Positions 45,085 to 53,955 of a DNA stretch of 64,000 nt are shown here, one piece after another. The first letter of the stretch is position 1; every line of letters starts with the position of its first letter. The notes under the pieces were generated by a model, which saw only the letters and a list, made by a program, of their open reading frames with translations, ran no database searches and was not told where the DNA came from. Source of the DNA: VSJD01 sp041653875 (GTDB lineage Bacteria > Verrucomicrobiota > Kiritimatiellia > JAAZAB01). The stretch spans positions 1-64,000 of the forward strand of contig JBAZEM010000017.1 in NCBI GenBank assembly GCA_041653875.1, read 5' to 3'. A program made the translations under genes and the position numbers.

Positions 45085-45702
45085 TCATGCGTTTCTTGCC
45101 GCCTGTCGCGTTTTGTACAGCCGTTCCGTGAAACCGCCCTCTTTTTCAAAGGCCGTCGCCTGTGCCGCCACTTGGCGGTCCAGCAAAGAGCACGCCACCA
45201 TGATGAGCGCCAGAGCGCCATTTGCGGCGATTTCCGGATAATCAGGGGAAATGGACCTTGTGGACGGAATGGACTGTTTTGCCTGTCCATTAAGTCCATT
45301 TTGTCCATTCTTCTTCATATCTCTGGCCCACGCCGCCACGGCATCCGCCGTGGCGGGCCGCCTGGCGATTAAATCGGCCCGACGCGGATCGGTCCGATCC
45401 CACTGGGGCAAATTGCGCTGGCGCAGAAAATCTTCATAGTCTCGGCGCAGTTCTTCCAAACTGGCTCTTGCCACATTGGTCAATTTCAGTTCCATCTTCT
45501 TTGACGTGCCCGAGGCCTGGCTGCCTTCGGCAATATTCTGCACCCCCGACCGCGCTGCCTGTACCATCTGGTCGTGGGTGCGGCTACGGCGATCGATGTA
45601 CTTATCGCAAAACCGCGCCGTTACATCATAAACCAGTTCCGAAACCTGAAAGCTTTTCAGTTTCCGGTATCCGCCATGCTTCGGAATCAGTGAATCTGGC
45701 AT
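45085..45702 (-). CDS. Four-helix-bundle suffix-domain protein
   Basis: A 205-residue protein from ATG 45702 (GGAGG 8 bp upstream). KLKSFQVSELVYDVTARFCD, DQMVQAARSGVQNIAEGSQA and ASLEELRRDYEDFLRQRNL are the four-helix-bundle (IVP-like) part; the C-terminal DYPEIAANGALALIMVACSL is the 'suffix' segment of this subfamily. Between them, NGQNGLNGQAKQSIPSTRSI is encoded by a gtccattaagtccattttgt word repeat (about 45280-45310) inserted in frame. Function unknown. Confidence 0.83.
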   Translation of the reverse strand: MPDSLIPKHGGYRKLKSFQVSELVYDVTARFCDKYIDRRSRTHDQMVQAARSGVQNIAEGSQASGTSKKMELKLTNVARASLEELRRDYEDFLRQRNLPQWDRTDPRRADLIARRPATADAVAAWARDMKKNGQNGLNGQAKQSIPSTRSISPDYPEIAANGALALIMVACSLLDRQVAAQATAFEKEGGFTERLYKTRQAARNA

Positions 45703-45742
45703 TGTCTTGCCTCCGCGTCCACTCCGTCCCACGAATTAAAGT

Positions 45743-45982
45743 CTAAAGGCCTGAATCGGACTTGAAAGCCAGTGATTTCCATATCTTAACTGGCAGCACA
45801 TGGTCGAATTGAGGGGGCAGTGCCTTCAGGTACTTCTCTGCCGCCTGCTGAGCATGGAAACACGCTGTATCCAGCGCGCGTCCCGCATCCACACACATTC
45901 GCGCATTGGCAAGGTCGCTATCGCCTTTTCGCCGCTCATCCGCGCGCCAAGTCCTCATTGTTTTTGTGGCAACGTGGAGCAC
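45743..45982 (-). pseudogene. HEPN-domain protein remnant
   Basis: A 79-codon frame. DERRKGDSDLANARMCVDAG and ACFHAQQAAEKYLKAL are the first two helices of a HEPN domain, but the protein ends about 20 residues after the AEKYLKAL motif, where a full domain needs about 50 more. No nucleotidyltransferase partner is adjacent. It is best read as a truncated or decayed gene; a functional short protein cannot be ruled out. Confidence 0.55.
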
Positions 45983-45986
45983 GCGA

Positions 45987-46583
45987 TCACCGCTTCCCCG
46001 CCAACCGCCGATTCAGAGTGTCCAGATCGAAACGTTCCGGATCGTAGCCGTCGCCGAGCCATTCCAGAAGTTCCTTTTGCTCATCGGTCTTGTTCGGGGC
46101 TTTCAACGCCTCCAAAATGTCGCCGTACCCCGGAAAACTGCCGCAGTCCTCCGGCGGACAGGCGCGCGCGCCGGCCAAACAGACCGGATACTTCATTTGC
46201 GGATCAAACGGCAATATCTTTTCGACCACAACCTCATGCAGCCAACTGTCGCCAAAGTCGTACTCGTATATGAACTTTTGCTTTGCCCGCGTGACGACCC
46301 GACTCAGGAATAAGGTTTTCTCGTTCTCCATGTCCATCTCGCCCATCTCGCATGCCTGTTGGCTGGTGTAATGAACGTCACCGAACCGAAAGGCGTGCAG
46401 GTGGCAGTCCTGCCATCCCATCGCGACCTGAATCGCATCATGCAACTGCCCGAGCGTGTAGTTGTCCGGCAACACAATCCGTCGCCAGATCGGCGGCCGG
46501 ATATATCTCAATGCCACCTTGAACTGGATTGCGTTTTCCGCGGGCGGAACCCACATCGTCTTCGGGCCGCATTTTTTTGCCAT
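45987..46583 (-). CDS. Plasmid pRiA4b ORF-3 family protein
   Basis: A 198-residue protein with the family pattern FKVALRYIRPPIWRRIVLPD, TLGQLHDAIQVAMGWQDCHL then HAFRFGD, KQKFIYEYDFGDSWLHEVVV, CLAGARACPPEDCGSFPGY and DYDPERFDLDTLNRRL-like end. The family occurs on plasmids, in mobile regions and in defence islands, and its biochemical role is unknown. It lies next to mcrC on the same strand, 121 bp downstream. Confidence 0.9.
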   Translation of the reverse strand: MAKKCGPKTMWVPPAENAIQFKVALRYIRPPIWRRIVLPDNYTLGQLHDAIQVAMGWQDCHLHAFRFGDVHYTSQQACEMGEMDMENEKTLFLSRVVTRAKQKFIYEYDFGDSWLHEVVVEKILPFDPQMKYPVCLAGARACPPEDCGSFPGYGDILEALKAPNKTDEQKELLEWLGDGYDPERFDLDTLNRRLAGKR

Positions 46584-46704
46584 GAGTTGTTATTTCCTTT
46601 TCCATCAGAGACTTTGCGTAGCTACCGTCGGGGACCGGAACGATCCTGCTACCCACTCTCAAGTGCCTTTTCGCTGGTGTCCGTGTGTAGCCTCCTTCGC
46701 CGCA

Positions 46705-48018
46705 CTACGCCGCCGCTCCAAAGGCGAGGTGCGCGGCGTAGGCGCCTCTTCGCTTTCCGGCCTGCGGATCTTGACCGCGAACCAGTTCGTCGAGTTCAAA
46801 CAATTTGACTGGCCGCATCACCACCTCCGCCTGCGAGACGCCGTCAACCGGTTCTTGCACAACAATAGCCTGCTCACGCGCCGCTGTTTCCATCGTCGGA
46901 TACAAAATTACCGCGCGCCGCATTGGCCCATTCTGTCCAAGAGCATACAGTGCCAATTGATACAGCATATCCCGTGGCAACTCCAGTTTCCACAAATCCC
47001 GATACTTCGCATCCAATACCGCGACGATTTTCCGGTCTCGTCGAACGACAAAATCCGGCTTCTGTGCCGGTGCCTTGCGCTGCTGCGGATTCTTTGCCGG
47101 ATCGTATTGAAAGAGCCCCTTGAACCGGCATTCGTCCTCAACCTCACACCCGTCCAGATTCTCCCGAAGGAAACGAGACAAGAGCGTTTGAAAAAACCGG
47201 TTCATGTCGAACAGAAACCCAGGAAGCCGAACACGCTGCACATCCCCATTCATAGAAACGCCTTCGCCCCGCAACAGCAGTTCGATCACAATCAACGCCG
47301 GTTCATAAGCCGTTGTCCGCCGGTCTGTCGCGCGCCAGGCATCCGCAATCACAGCCCCGTTAATCCTTTTCTCCGAGACGCGCGCGGCCAGTATCTTCGC
47401 CAACCGCTTCACCTGGGCGCGCAAGTCCACGTCGCTCGTCACCCGCCCGGCAAACACAAGCCCACCAAGCAGAACCTGATTCAGGAGCGTATCCTCCACT
47501 CGTGGATGCTCAATGTACGGCAGTACCGCTCTTGCTCTACTTCCCACCCGGGCATAACGATTGAAGTCAATCCGCCCGCGAGGCGTCGCCAACTCCGACT
47601 GCCGACGCTCGTAGTCACGATGGATGCCTCGCGCAAGCAACTCTCGCGCCTCTGCTGCCAACTGCTGAACCAACAAGTCCTGAAACGTGAATCGCGTGGC
47701 CGCGTACCCGACCGATTCGTACAGACTTAGATGGCGCAATCCATAGGCATACCGTAACAGGCTCAACAACGGCGACCCGGTCAACTTCGGGTGTATCGTC
47801 ACCGTGATGTCGCCCAGACTGAATCGCCCAACAAAGGACGTAGCCCGCAACTCTATTCCCCGTGCTAGTTCCAGAATCTCAACCCTCCCGGCCTTCGTCA
47901 GTCGCTCGGCCAATTGCCGTCCCGCGTCGAAACCCTCCAGCGTCCGTCCCGCGAGAACACTCCCACGTGTCGGTTCCAGCGTTTCCCACTCGCGGAGGCT
48001 GACGTCCACGATACTCAC
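46705..48018 (-). CDS. mcrC: McrC-type nuclease subunit of a McrBC restriction system
   Basis: A 437-residue McrC. The N-terminal part (GIELRATSFVGRFSLGDITV, TIHPKLTGSPLLSLLRYAYG) contacts the McrB ring; the C-terminal PD-(D/E)XK nuclease site is KPDFVVRRDRKIVAVLDAKY (D, D and K; about residues 337-356). McrC activates McrB GTPase and cuts DNA carrying modified cytosine in characterised systems. The start overlaps the mcrB stop by 4 bp. The last 30 residues are basic and low-complexity. Confidence 0.94.
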   Translation of the reverse strand: MSIVDVSLREWETLEPTRGSVLAGRTLEGFDAGRQLAERLTKAGRVEILELARGIELRATSFVGRFSLGDITVTIHPKLTGSPLLSLLRYAYGLRHLSLYESVGYAATRFTFQDLLVQQLAAEARELLARGIHRDYERRQSELATPRGRIDFNRYARVGSRARAVLPYIEHPRVEDTLLNQVLLGGLVFAGRVTSDVDLRAQVKRLAKILAARVSEKRINGAVIADAWRATDRRTTAYEPALIVIELLLRGEGVSMNGDVQRVRLPGFLFDMNRFFQTLLSRFLRENLDGCEVEDECRFKGLFQYDPAKNPQQRKAPAQKPDFVVRRDRKIVAVLDAKYRDLWKLELPRDMLYQLALYALGQNGPMRRAVILYPTMETAAREQAIVVQEPVDGVSQAEVVMRPVKLFELDELVRGQDPQAGKRRGAYAAHLAFGAAA

Positions 48019-50333
48019 GTCTCGTCTCCCTTCACTTCCGGTTCCTCCGGCTCCTCTGCCGTCTCGACCACGGCTGGCGCGTCAAGGGAGGTCACAATCT
48101 CGGGCGAGGGCGCCAGTAATGCCTGCACCAACTCTTCGCGCCTCGTCGGCACGAACAGTTCCTCACGAATGCGCTGCCGCGCCTCGTCCACCAAACCCGC
48201 CCCCAGGATCTGCGTCAGCGCCTCATAATCTTCATAACAGTACTCCTCAACCAGTGGAATGATGTCGTCGGCCAGAATCCGCACGAAACGGGCGTAGTCC
48301 GTGACCGGCTTCCCACCCTCAAGTAGATACGCATGACCGATCTGGAGATTCCGTCCGTCGCGCCCAAGATGCGCGCGGATGCGCTCGTTCACCGCGCTCA
48401 ACCACGGCCCCAACGGAATATCTCCACCCACCGAGGCGTTCCCGAACACCCTTACATCGGGCATCAACTCCACAAATCCAAACCGGCGCCGCAACGCCGT
48501 GTCGAGTAGTGCAATCGAACGATCCGCCGTGTTCATCGTTCCCACAACATAGAGGTTTGCGGGAACCACGAACGGCTTACCACTCAAAGGCAGGATCACC
48601 GATTGTCCGCGCTTATCCAGTTCTATGAGTGTCAGCAACTCCCCGAAGATTCGCGGGATGTCTCCCCGATTGATCTCGTCAATCAACAGGACGTATTTCT
48701 CTGCCTTGCCGCGCGCATCCTCACAGATCGCTTGGAATATTCCTCGTTCCAGCGTAAAGCCCAACTGCCCCGCCATGTTCTTAGGCCGGTATCCTTCGAT
48801 GAAGTCCTCATACCCGTAGGCCGGATGGAAAGTGCAACAGCGCACCAGGCCCGCAACCGCGTCAGTCCCAACAACCTTCGTCTTATCCTCGGTGCTCAGA
48901 TCACTGAACAGTTGCCCGTATGCGCCCAATGCTGCCAGATCGAAAGCCGTTTGTCTGCCCCAGTAGGTCTTCCCGGTCCCAGGTGGCCCGTAGAGAACAG
49001 CTTGTCCCTTCCGTTCCAGAATCGCCTGCACCCGACCAGGAATGCCCGCCAACCGCTGGACACCTACAAGAGGCACAACTGCCGGCTTGACCACCGTGGC
49101 GGGCGGTGGCGCCACAACTCCATCCAACAGCCGTCGTTCGATCTCCATCAAGTTCTCCACGTGCTTCTTCAAAGGAAAGACCGTAGTCCGCAATCCCTCA
49201 CTCACCGGCATCTTCCATTCGGCCGTGGAGACCCAAGTCACGTTCCGCCGGTGTGGGGCACCTGTCGGTGCTGTGTTTTCGAACCGATAGGGTCCCATCA
49301 CACGCCCGAGTGCCAACACCGTCTCGCCATCCGCCGCCACCGCGATGTCGCCGTTCCCCTCGCTGATTTCCATCAGGAAGTTTTGAATCTCGCCCGCCTT
49401 TCGTGTAACGACCCTCGGATCCCCAGGGTAGTGCTGCTCCAGCAACTTCCGAATTTCCCCTTTGACGTCCTCCGCCACCCTAAGCTCGGATAGGTCGCCA
49501 AGTTTCTCCCATCCAATCGCCACATAGGGACCATTCCGCATGTCCTGCCAGATGCTTTCCGTCTCGCCCAGACGCGTCCCAATACGCCAGTATCGGATAG
49601 GCGGCCCATTTCGTTCATTCAAAACCGCCGTCAGTTGGTTCACTTGCCAGCCAAACAGCGTGGCCAATTTCAAGAACCGCCCCGCACACACATACAAACC
49701 ATCCTCTTCGGGCGGCTTCTGCAGGAGTTTCACAAGGTGGAACCGCTGATATTTCGCATTGTGGTAGTCGTCCAGTTTCTCCGGGAAGAGAAGACTGAAG
49801 TACTTGTGCGCCCACGCCAAGTTACAGAGATCGGGCGCTACCCGGCCCAATTCGTCCTGCAACCCACGGTACGCCGCGTCATCTGCACCAATCGCCAGTT
49901 TCTCAAGCACCGCCACGCCGGCAAGTAGTTGATCCCGATGCTTCCGGGCAATCGCCACTGCCTGGGCCTCGTCGATGTTCTCTTCCTTTCGCGCACCGCC
50001 TGTGACCCACTGCCCAGTTTCCTTCCGCTTGAACAAGCCGAACTTGTGAGCACTCCCGCCGGAGATGCTTCCAAATGCCTGCCCAGGGAAATCATCGTCG
50101 TTCTTGAACTCAAGCCAATAGACCAGACTGTCCTTGTTCCCGCGACTGTGCATAGTCTGGAGCAACGCGTCGCCATCCAATGCCTTCAGTTTGTCCGGCC
50201 CGAAACGGTCCCGAAATGCCGCATAGAACGCCCGAATACGGTCAACCGACAGCAGTTCACCGCGCCGCGCAATCGCCTCATGCGCCGCACGCACCTCTTG
50301 CTCAATACGAGAATCAAGCGTTATATCACTCAT
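48015..50333 (-). CDS. mcrB: McrB-type AAA+ GTPase with EVE/PUA-like reader domain
   Basis: A 772-residue protein, AAGGAGG before the ATG. Three parts: an N-terminal domain (about 20-200) with LVYWLEFKNDDDFPGQAFGS; an EVE/PUA-like domain (about 245-390) with IRYWRIGTRLGETESIWQDM, GPYVAIGWE and GDIAVAADGETVLALGRVMG, which in relatives binds a modified base; and the McrB AAA+ domain with Walker A YGPPGTGKTYWG (about 460), Walker B LLIDEINRGDIPRIFGEL and VVGTMNTADRSIALLDTALR, the McrB sensor motif. The acidic tail is disordered. Together with mcrC it forms a modification-dependent restriction system; the base recognised is not known. Confidence 0.93.
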   Translation of the reverse strand: MSDITLDSRIEQEVRAAHEAIARRGELLSVDRIRAFYAAFRDRFGPDKLKALDGDALLQTMHSRGNKDSLVYWLEFKNDDDFPGQAFGSISGGSAHKFGLFKRKETGQWVTGGARKEENIDEAQAVAIARKHRDQLLAGVAVLEKLAIGADDAAYRGLQDELGRVAPDLCNLAWAHKYFSLLFPEKLDDYHNAKYQRFHLVKLLQKPPEEDGLYVCAGRFLKLATLFGWQVNQLTAVLNERNGPPIRYWRIGTRLGETESIWQDMRNGPYVAIGWEKLGDLSELRVAEDVKGEIRKLLEQHYPGDPRVVTRKAGEIQNFLMEISEGNGDIAVAADGETVLALGRVMGPYRFENTAPTGAPHRRNVTWVSTAEWKMPVSEGLRTTVFPLKKHVENLMEIERRLLDGVVAPPPATVVKPAVVPLVGVQRLAGIPGRVQAILERKGQAVLYGPPGTGKTYWGRQTAFDLAALGAYGQLFSDLSTEDKTKVVGTDAVAGLVRCCTFHPAYGYEDFIEGYRPKNMAGQLGFTLERGIFQAICEDARGKAEKYVLLIDEINRGDIPRIFGELLTLIELDKRGQSVILPLSGKPFVVPANLYVVGTMNTADRSIALLDTALRRRFGFVELMPDVRVFGNASVGGDIPLGPWLSAVNERIRAHLGRDGRNLQIGHAYLLEGGKPVTDYARFVRILADDIIPLVEEYCYEDYEALTQILGAGLVDEARQRIREELFVPTRREELVQALLAPSPEIVTSLDAPAVVETAEEPEEPEVKGDET

Positions 50334-50540
50334 CGTTATCTACCTCCTTGCCCGACACCGTTTTGGCTTCTTTCGTCACATGCCCGAACCGTGCCGGGTT
50401 ATTAAAAAAATGCTTTCTGCTCCGGTAGGGCAGTCGTGCCCTATGCGGTGCGTCCTTCCGCCTTCACCGACCCAGGCTCCGCCGGAGGCTTCGCCGAGGC
50501 GAGGGCTTCGGCGGATAAGCCCTCAACCCGGGGTGGGCAG

Positions 50541-51668
50541 TCATGATTTCGTCTCCATTTCCTTCTCGATCTCTTGGACCGACGGCAGACTGCCTTTGAA
50601 TTCTTTGGGTAGCGCCTTGACAATCTTCGTTTCCCATTGGGCCACGCCAATGGGCTTCTTGATATCGCGAAGCGCATATTCTACAACGATTTTATCCTTG
50701 GATCGACACAGTAACAGGCCAATAGTCGGCTTGTCGTCGGGATGGCGGAGAAGATCGTCCGCCGCCGAAAGATACATGTTCATCTGCCCGGCGAAACCCG
50801 GTTCGAATGGAACAGCTTTCAGTTCCACCACCACGTAGCAGCGCAGTTTGACGTGGTAGAATAAAAGGTCGAGATAGAAGTCCTTCGATCCCACTTCCAA
50901 GTGTATTTGCCGGCCCATAAATGCAAATCCTGCGCCCATCTCCAGGAGAAAACGCTGAATGTGGTCCACCAGAGCGTGCTCGACTTCGCGTTCCCGGCGG
51001 GGATCGGCTGTGCCGATGAAGTCGAACAGGTACGGGTCTTTGAATATCTGCCCCGCCATGTCCGAATCGGCCGGCGGCAACGTAGCCGGGAAATTGTTAA
51101 TAGCCTTGCCCAAACGTTTGTGGGCGCAGCCATCAATCTGCAGGCAGAGAATGGGTTGAGACCATCCATGCTCCACTGTTTTCCGCGCATACCAGAGGCG
51201 AATATCAGGTTCTTTTAATTTCTCCAGCAGGGCTAAATTGTGGTACCAAGTGATTTGTGCAAGCGGCCCTTGCACAATTGCCCGGTCCGGCCAGGTGGCG
51301 GCAAAGGTGCGCATGTACTTCAAATTGCGCGGCGAAAGACCTTGCATGTCGGGAAAGGCGTCCCGCAGGTCGAAGGAGAGGCGATCAATGACCTTTGCGC
51401 CCCAACCTTCGGATGCTTGCCGTTTTAGAATGATCTGTCCGATCTCCCAGTATGCCAGGATCATCGCGGCGTTTGCGGAAAGCACCGTCTTGATCCGGGT
51501 CTCTTGTATCCGCTTCTTGAGGTCGGCCAGTGTGGCGGCGTAGTCAGGCGGCAATTCTGCAACCATCGCCGGGACTGTGAACCGGGCTTCATCTATATCG
51601 CGCCCCAGAGCGCGACGCGGCCCGGCGTTTGCCCGAACAAGCGTTATCGCATTACGCTTGGACTTCAT
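50541..51668 (-). CDS. YhcG/DUF1016-family PD-(D/E)XK nuclease
   Basis: A 375-residue protein. The N-terminal DUF1016 domain has ILAYWEIGQIILKRQASEGW and SFDLRDAFPDMQGLSPRNLK; the C-terminal nuclease domain has DFYLDLLFYHVKLRCYVVVE then LKAVPF, giving the D and ExK of the active site, and FAGQMNMYLSAADDLLRHPD. Family members are frequent in restriction-modification and defence islands. It lies 207 bp upstream of mcrB on the same strand and is probably part of the same island. Confidence 0.92.
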   Translation of the reverse strand: MKSKRNAITLVRANAGPRRALGRDIDEARFTVPAMVAELPPDYAATLADLKKRIQETRIKTVLSANAAMILAYWEIGQIILKRQASEGWGAKVIDRLSFDLRDAFPDMQGLSPRNLKYMRTFAATWPDRAIVQGPLAQITWYHNLALLEKLKEPDIRLWYARKTVEHGWSQPILCLQIDGCAHKRLGKAINNFPATLPPADSDMAGQIFKDPYLFDFIGTADPRREREVEHALVDHIQRFLLEMGAGFAFMGRQIHLEVGSKDFYLDLLFYHVKLRCYVVVELKAVPFEPGFAGQMNMYLSAADDLLRHPDDKPTIGLLLCRSKDKIVVEYALRDIKKPIGVAQWETKIVKALPKEFKGSLPSVQEIEKEMETKS

Positions 51669-51856
51669 AAATTATGACCTCCAACACACATCCATTGTTT
51701 GGGCTTCAGCATAACGCCGGACGATATCTCCGAGCAAGTTAAATTCAAGGCGCTCGATTCGGGCAAACATTTTTCTTCATCCGGCAGGTTATTACGGGTA
51801 TAAATAAAACGCAAACCATCGAATGGCCGCAGGGTCAGGCGGCCGGGGAGATTATT

Positions 51857-52699
51857 ATGACGGAAGCCATACCGGAAAAACTGGGGATTATTGCCGGGCG
51901 CGGGGCCTATCCGCGGCTCCTGGCGGAAGGCGCCAAAAAGCAGGGTGTGCGGCAGATTGTGGCCGTCGCGTTTCGCGGGGAAACCGATCCGGGAATCGAG
52001 AAGGCGTCCGACCAGGTCGTGTGGCTGCACGTCGGGCAACTGGAGGCCATGCTGGCGGCCTTTCGCAAGCATGGCATTGCCCAGGCGGTGATGGCCGGCC
52101 AGATTGCGCCCTCGAATCTTTTTCATGTCCGCTTGGATGCCCGCGCGTTGGCGATCCTGGCGCGACTGAAAGACCGCAACGCCAAAACCATTTTCGGGGC
52201 CGTTGGGGATGAACTCAAGGCCATCGGGGTCGAACTCCTGCCGGCCTACCGGTTTATGGAAGACACCATGCCGGCCCCGGGCTTGCTCGGTCGCCGCGCG
52301 CCGACCGAGCGCGAGCGTTTGGATATCGAGCTGGGGCTCCAGGCGGCCAAGGCCACCAGCGCCCTGGAAATCGGGCAGACAGTCGTGGTCAAGGAAGGTG
52401 TGATTCTGGCGGTGGAGGCCTTTGAGGGCACGGACGACACCCTGTTGCGCGCCGGGAAGCTGGGGGGCGCCGGGGCCGTGGTGGTGAAGGTGGCGCGCCA
52501 GGGACACGACATGCGCTACGACATTCCCGTGGTCGGCCTGCGCACCCTGGCGATGCTTAAAAAAATCAAGGCCGCCGTGCTGGCCGTGGAAGCGCACAAA
52601 ACAATTTTGTTGGAACGGGAACAAATCGTCGAAGAAGCTGACAAACAAAATTTGGCATTCATCGCGGTGGAAGTGGAAGATAAAAGAAATTCCAGCTAA
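51857..52699 (+). CDS. lpxI: UDP-2,3-diacylglucosamine pyrophosphatase LpxI
   Basis: A 280-residue LpxI (formerly DUF1009). KLGIIAGRGAYPRLLAEGAK is the N-terminal block, AVMAGQIAPSNLFHVRLDAR follows, and the C-terminal catalytic domain has TVVVKEGVILAVEAFEGTDD, LVKVARQGHDMRYDIPVVG-like residues and ALAVEAHKTIL. It hydrolyses UDP-diacylglucosamine to lipid X in lipid A synthesis, in place of LpxH. GGGGAG lies upstream. It heads an envelope gene run with an oxidoreductase and lpxB. Confidence 0.95.
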   Translation: MTEAIPEKLGIIAGRGAYPRLLAEGAKKQGVRQIVAVAFRGETDPGIEKASDQVVWLHVGQLEAMLAAFRKHGIAQAVMAGQIAPSNLFHVRLDARALAILARLKDRNAKTIFGAVGDELKAIGVELLPAYRFMEDTMPAPGLLGRRAPTERERLDIELGLQAAKATSALEIGQTVVVKEGVILAVEAFEGTDDTLLRAGKLGGAGAVVVKVARQGHDMRYDIPVVGLRTLAMLKKIKAAVLAVEAHKTILLEREQIVEEADKQNLAFIAVEVEDKRNSS

Positions 52700-52744
52700 C
52701 ATTCAAGTTTCAATCGAAATAACTTTTCCGTTCGGAGAAGAGGC

Positions 52745-52834
52745 AACTACGAAACACGCGAAAAGAAGTCAAAAACTTATCCAATATTAGCCGAACTCAT
52801 GTTCCTTTTCGTGTATTTCGTGTGTTTCGTAGTT
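52745..52834. repeat. Inverted word repeat between lpxI and the oxidoreductase gene
   Basis: Left arm 52745-52766 (aactacgaaacacgcgaaaa) and right arm 52805-52834 (cttttcgtgtatttcgtgtg then tttcgtagtt), spacer 38 bp. Same word family as 38.56 kb. Confidence 0.85.
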
Positions 52835-52875
52835 AAAAAAGATCTGAAACTTGGAATTTTGTTGGAGGTTTTGCT

Positions 52876-53835
52876 ATGAGCGATCATAAGGTTCGTGTCG
52901 GCGTGGTGGGGGTCGGCAGTTTGGGGCAGTGGCATGCCCGCATTTATTCGGAATTGCCGGAGGCCGAGTTAGTGGGGGTGTATGACGTCAATCGGGCGCG
53001 GGCCGAGGAGATTGCCAGGCGCTACCGGACGCGGGCCGTCGGGGACATGGCCGAATTGGCCGGGATGGTCGAGGCCGCCAGCATCGTGGTGCCGGCGGAC
53101 AAGCATTTCGAGGCGGCCGCGCATTTTCTCGAGCGCGGCGTGCATCTCCTGGTGGAAAAACCGATTGCCACCCGCATGGCCGATGCCGAAGCCATGGTGT
53201 CCGCGGCCCAACAAAAGAATCTCGTTCTGCAGGTGGGGCATGTCGAGCGGTTTAATCCGGTGATGACATTCCTGGAAGGCATCCTGGTGCGCCCGCGTTT
53301 TATCGAGGCCCACCGGTTGCAGCCCTATCCGCCCGCGCGCGCCGGTCTGCATCCGCGCGGGACGGAGGTCAGCGTGGTGCTGGACCTCATGATCCACGAT
53401 TTGGAAATCATTTTGCACCTGGTGCGTTCGCCGGTGCGCGAGTTCCACGCCGTGGGCGTGCCGGTCCTGAGTGCCAGCGAGGATATCGCCAATGTGCGCC
53501 TCGAGTTCGAGAACGGTTGTGTGGCCAACGTGACCACCAGCCGGATCAGTCCGGAACATCTGCGTAAAATCCGCGTGTTCCAGGCGGACGCCTACATCTC
53601 GCTGGATTACGAAAAGCAGGCCGGGGAGATCTACCGCAAGACCGGGGCGCGCATCGAGCGCAGCAAGGTTCCGATCGAGAAAGGCGAGGCGCTGAAAAAC
53701 GAATTGACCGCGTTTGTCGAGTGCGTGCGCACGCGCGGCGCGCCGGTGGTCAGCGGCGAGAAAGCGGCGGAGGCGCTGAAATTGGCGGCGGCCATCTGCC
53801 GCCAAATGAAATGCAAAATGCAGAATGCAGAATGA
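52876..53835 (+). CDS. Gfo/Idh/MocA-family oxidoreductase in the lipid A cluster
   Basis: A 319-residue protein, GGAGG 7 bp upstream. The Rossmann fold begins VRVGVVGVGSLGQWHARIYS; HLLVEKPIATRMADAEAMV has the EKP motif, and VVLDLMIHDLEIILHLVRSP the catalytic His region. A gene of this family lies between lpxI and lpxB in several Gram-negative groups, which suggests a role in sugar modification for lipid A. The final MKCKMQNAE is encoded by an intergenic word repeat. Confidence 0.9.
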   Translation: MSDHKVRVGVVGVGSLGQWHARIYSELPEAELVGVYDVNRARAEEIARRYRTRAVGDMAELAGMVEAASIVVPADKHFEAAAHFLERGVHLLVEKPIATRMADAEAMVSAAQQKNLVLQVGHVERFNPVMTFLEGILVRPRFIEAHRLQPYPPARAGLHPRGTEVSVVLDLMIHDLEIILHLVRSPVREFHAVGVPVLSASEDIANVRLEFENGCVANVTTSRISPEHLRKIRVFQADAYISLDYEKQAGEIYRKTGARIERSKVPIEKGEALKNELTAFVECVRTRGAPVVSGEKAAEALKLAAAICRQMKCKMQNAE

Positions 53836-53950
53836 AGGATTTGGAATTGGTGAAGGATGGAAGCGCAGGCAAGGAAATGGCGGTAAAATGAAAATAAATA
53901 ATAGTGGAATTTTCGATCATTCTGCATTCTGCATTCTGCATTCTGCATTT
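53809..53950. repeat. Inverted word repeat before lpxB
   Basis: Left arm 53809-53836 (aaatgcaaaatgcagaatgc then agaatgaa), spacer 81 bp, right arm 53918-53950 (cattctgcattctgcattct then gcattctgcattt). The left arm ends the oxidoreductase gene; the right arm stops 5 bp before the lpxB ATG. Confidence 0.88.
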
Positions 53951-53955
53951 TCTTT

